The position numbers and the translations under genes were made by a program. From Bdellovibrionia bacterium (lineage in GTDB: Bacteria > Bdellovibrionota > Bdellovibrionia > Bdellovibrionales > JAGQZY01), in the NCBI GenBank assembly GCA_030427805.1, contig JAUICP010000007.1:62001-126000 (forward strand): a stretch of DNA of 64,000 bases. Reading direction: 5' to 3'. The notes below the pieces were generated by a model that was not told where the DNA came from, searched no databases, and saw only the letters and a program-made list of their open reading frames with translations. Positions within the stretch are counted from its first letter, which is position 1. Every line of letters begins with the position of its first letter. Shown in pieces: positions 61,562 to 64,000 of the stretch.

Positions 61562-62059
61562 ATGGCAGAATGGCAGTTTAATTTTCCTAAAGAACAATAT
61601 GGCTTTTCGGCAGAAGCTCTTAAGGAGCTCGAACAAAGGGAAGAGATCAAACTCCCCATTGAATTTGTCAATTTCATTTCAAAGTATCACGGCTGCCGAC
61701 CCGAACCCAATTTCTACAAACTCAATTACATCCTTCTGTGCAATCAATCGCCTTTAAAAGGCAAAAATCATATTCTCACGGCAAAAGAGTTTCTGCGATC
61801 CCAACTCTCAAAAAAGAAAATTTGGTCAAATCAGTTTAACAATACCAAGTTAGTACCATTTGCCCATAATCACTCAAGCGGTTACTACTGCCTCGATTTC
61901 ACTAAAAACCCAGAGAATCCCACTGTCTGCCTATTGGTTTATGCCGATCTCGACGAAACCGATGAACCCATTTTTCACTTCGACAAACCGATTCATTTTA
62001 ATTCTTTTATCGATTGGTTGTTCCAAGAAGATCAAATCGAAGTAACTCACACGCGATAA
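61562..62059 (+). CDS. SMI1/KNR4 (SUKH) superfamily protein
   Basis: A 165-residue soluble protein. The SUKH signature is visible as EAALKELE-like helix 1, IKLPIEFVNFISKYHGCRPE, LVPFAHNHSSGYYCLDF and VCLLVYAD, ending in SFIDWLF. Bacterial SUKH proteins are often immunity proteins to polymorphic toxins, but others are standalone. No toxin gene lies next to it. It is separated by 124 bp from the Mpo1-like gene and 49 bp from the hydrolase gene. A specific role cannot be assigned. Confidence 0.8.
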   Translation: MAEWQFNFPKEQYGFSAEALKELEQREEIKLPIEFVNFISKYHGCRPEPNFYKLNYILLCNQSPLKGKNHILTAKEFLRSQLSKKKIWSNQFNNTKLVPFAHNHSSGYYCLDFTKNPENPTVCLLVYADLDETDEPIFHFDKPIHFNSFIDWLFQEDQIEVTHTR

Positions 62060-62108
62060 TTTCGATCACTTTAATAAGTAGGCATTGCGCCACCAAGGGG
62101 AATAAAGA

Positions 62109-63398
62109 ATGAAACTAAAATTTTTTTTCAAAATATCGATCCTGGTTTCTATTGGCCTCTCTTCGGCTTTCGCTTTGAACGAAGACGTCGTCTATGAGCA
62201 AGTTGTCGAGCAAATCGAGAGCAAAAAGCAATGTGTTGACGAACAAAACGATTCCTCGGATTTTTGGAAGCTTCGAAAAGTAAAAGGAGTCTTCAATGCT
62301 CTTGCTGGAGATAATTCTCCCTACTGGGTTCGCTACAGCAAGTTTGGCTGTACACTCGGAAAAAAAGGAAGTCTTGTCGTCGCCCCAGGCAGAAGCGAGT
62401 CCTCAGCCGAGTACTACGAAACGGCTCTCGACTATATCAACCTTGGGTATTCTCCAGTTTATGTGATCGATCATAGAGGCCAGGGATTTTCTCCAAGACT
62501 TCTAGAGAATAAACACAAAGGTCACGTCCATTACTTCGAAGAGTTTATCGATGATTTCGAGTTAATTGTAGAGGAGGTCATCGCAGAGGTTCAAGCTCAA
62601 GCGCAGGACCTGGGCAAGAAAAAGCAAAAAATGTTTTTAACGACCAACTCCATGGGTGGAGGCTTAGCCGTTGCCTACCTCGAAAGAGTTGGCGAGAAAA
62701 ATCCTTTTGAAAAAGTGGTGATTCTCGGTTCTATGATAAAGGTCAATTATGCAAGCTTCGTAAAGGGTAAAGCTTTAAAGACTGCACTCATTCTCTTTGG
62801 TGAACCCTTCGGTTACCTGAGAGCAAATTTTAATTGTTTAATCGGAAAGTGTGAAGATTTTGCCACCGAAACATTTGCCGAGTTCGATCGGAATTCAAGG
62901 GTTTTTAAAGAGAATGAAATCTCTATGATGACCCACTCTAAGAATCGATACGAACTGAGAAACTACCTTTGGGATAAAGATTGGAAAGCCTATTTTGGTC
63001 CCGAAGCCTACGGTGAAAATGAAAACTGGGAAAGCTTAGTTCTCGGCGGAGCGACTAATCAATTTTCTCGTTCGACTCTAGCAATCAACTTGCGAATGAG
63101 GCGAGCTAAAAATATTCGCAAAATGAGTGACGTCCCTCTTATGATTATGACCGGTGAAAAGGACTTTAGAGCCTACCGAGAAAACTTTGATGGGACGACT
63201 GATCTCTCACCGCACAGTGATTTTTGCAAAAAAATTAATCGAGTTCGCGGAACCAATCAATGTCAGTTTGTCGAAATCAAAAAGTCTTTCCATGAGATTT
63301 ATAAAGAAAGCGATATCTATCGCGACTTCGCATTCAAAACGATTGATGCGTTCTTTATGGACAAAGAGACTGGTGATAAAAGTCAGGGTCTTAACTAG
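62109..63398 (+). CDS. Secreted alpha/beta hydrolase, lysophospholipase-like
   Basis: A 429-residue protein with a signal peptide ending AFA. The hydrolase core resembles monoacylglycerol lipases and PldB-type lysophospholipases: VVAPGRSESS (oxyanion side), IDHRGQGFS, the nucleophile elbow NSMGG with Ser181, Asp in MTGEKDFRAY and His in KSFHEIY. The elbow has Asn where GxSxG has Gly, which is tolerated in this family. It probably hydrolyses membrane lipids in the periplasm or outside. It ends at a terminator and stands apart from the next gene. Confidence 0.82.
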   Translation: MKLKFFFKISILVSIGLSSAFALNEDVVYEQVVEQIESKKQCVDEQNDSSDFWKLRKVKGVFNALAGDNSPYWVRYSKFGCTLGKKGSLVVAPGRSESSAEYYETALDYINLGYSPVYVIDHRGQGFSPRLLENKHKGHVHYFEEFIDDFELIVEEVIAEVQAQAQDLGKKKQKMFLTTNSMGGGLAVAYLERVGEKNPFEKVVILGSMIKVNYASFVKGKALKTALILFGEPFGYLRANFNCLIGKCEDFATETFAEFDRNSRVFKENEISMMTHSKNRYELRNYLWDKDWKAYFGPEAYGENENWESLVLGGATNQFSRSTLAINLRMRRAKNIRKMSDVPLMIMTGEKDFRAYRENFDGTTDLSPHSDFCKKINRVRGTNQCQFVEIKKSFHEIYKESDIYRDFAFKTIDAFFMDKETGDKSQGLN

Positions 63399-63414
63399 CA
63401 AAAAGTAATGAATC

Positions 63415-63442
63415 AAGCCTGGCCTTAACTCTGGGCTTTTTT
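63415..63442 (+). terminator. Intrinsic terminator
   Basis: AAGCCTGG pairs with CTGGGCTT (8 bp with two G-U pairs) around an 8-nt loop, followed by six Ts (63437-63442). It ends the hydrolase gene. Confidence 0.7.
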
Positions 63443-63560
63443 ATTATATCCAAAATTAAATCTTAAAACGCAAAGTTTTTACAATTTCAATACAGTTGCC
63501 TAGTAGCCGAGCACTTTGCTTCTCCTTTAAATTTAAGTCTAAAGCAAAAAGGAGAGCACC

Positions 63561-64000
63561 ATGGGCCGATTTCTAGTCGTAATTTTAGCAATATTTTTTT
63601 CGATAGGTACACTGCAAGCAGAAACGTTCGAAGACTTGGGATATGATCTTCCAGACGAAACAGAAGTTTTTGATATTCCCCACCCCGATGATGTTAAAGC
63701 GGCTCAAGAAGAAGTCGAGAAACTCTTTCCTTTAAGAAATGTCAAAGTTTCTAAGATGCAAACTCCAACAATTCTCGCCAAATACTCCCATATTTATCCA
63801 AGCCAAGTAATCCCTAATGATCTATTAGAAGATGCCCTCGTATTTTTTGACATGAACAAGGCTGGCTTTACCAATCAAAATTACATCACTATTGTAGATT
63901 TTGAAAAGCACTCGTGGAAAAAACGTCTTTTCATTATCGATATGAAATCCGGAGAAGTCCTCTCCAAGCACATGGGTCATGGATCCGGTGGCGACCGTGA
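63561..64000 (+). CDS. YkuD_2-type murein L,D-transpeptidase, 3' partial
   Basis: The gene begins at ATG after AAGGAGAG and runs off the window; 146 residues are visible. A signal peptide ends near LQA. The visible domain start fits the YkuD_2 family: AFFDMNKAGFTNQ-like segment read as VFFDMNKAGFTN, then YITIVDFEKHSWKKRLFIIDMKSGEVLSKHMGHGSGG. The catalytic His and Cys lie beyond the edge. These enzymes cross-link or remodel peptidoglycan or anchor lipoproteins. It reinforces the cell-wall theme of the SleB-like gene at 4959. Confidence 0.75.
   Translation, partial: MGRFLVVILAIFFSIGTLQAETFEDLGYDLPDETEVFDIPHPDDVKAAQEEVEKLFPLRNVKVSKMQTPTILAKYSHIYPSQVIPNDLLEDALVFFDMNKAGFTNQNYITIVDFEKHSWKKRLFIIDMKSGEVLSKHMGHGSGGDR

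Overview
The window looks like a stretch of chromosome from a Gram-negative, moderately AT-rich bacterium. It is rich in predicted outer-membrane beta-barrels, lipoproteins, secreted coiled-coil proteins and cell-wall enzymes (a SleB-type hydrolase and a YkuD_2-type L,D-transpeptidase). That mix, together with surface-glycan and lipid genes, suggests a member of the Bdellovibrionota or a related deep-branching delta-proteobacterial lineage. This placement is an inference from gene content, as no rRNA gene is present. I saw no tRNA, rRNA, CRISPR array, prophage or integrative element. The only mobile DNA is one insertion sequence at 7441-8618.

Layout. 1-4897: operon of a LuxE-like acyl-protein synthetase (cut by the window edge), a LuxC reductase fused to an adenylation domain, and a PaaK-like ligase, with no luciferase genes. 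4959-8618: SleB-like lipoprotein, a nitroreductase gene broken by one in-frame TGA, its divergent LysR regulator with a perfect operator between them, and the insertion sequence with unusual fold-back repeats. 8633-19122: lone receiver domain, metallo-beta-lactamase-fold hydrolase, secreted proteins, Xer-type recombinase, Met-rich coiled-coil lipoprotein, cyclic-nucleotide-gated K+ channel followed by a PilJ-sensor histidine kinase. 19243-32112: SDR enzyme, spondin-like secreted protein, then a candidate surface-glycan or secondary-metabolite cluster with four radical SAM enzymes, a methyltransferase, a NodU/CmcH-type carbamoyltransferase and two large membrane glycosyltransferase-like proteins. 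32130-37577: DUF1801 protein, porin-like protein and uncharacterised envelope proteins.

37579-43487 holds an envelope lipid-transport set (LolA-like periplasmic protein, MMPL/RND pump, a secreted protein, an outer-membrane barrel). A candidate small RNA lies at about 43527-43620. It is followed by a predicted secreted OlsB-type N-acyltransferase and a third copy of the membrane glycosyltransferase. 46874-57227 contains large secreted proteins and lipoproteins and the btaB-btaA operon for phosphorus-free betaine lipids. 57358-64000 holds an MscS channel, an FAD amine oxidase-like enzyme, a DUF2817 peptidase, an Mpo1-like membrane protein, a SUKH-domain protein, a lysophospholipase-like secreted hydrolase and the start of a YkuD_2 transpeptidase gene.

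A recurring theme is envelope lipid and acyl chemistry: acyl activation and reduction (LuxE/LuxC), N-acyl transfer, betaine-lipid synthesis, RND/LolA lipid movement, an Mpo1-like fatty-acid enzyme and a lipase. A second theme is the surface-glycan or radical SAM cluster. Genes are short operons with 4-11 bp overlaps, separated by frequent strand switches and compact hairpin terminators.
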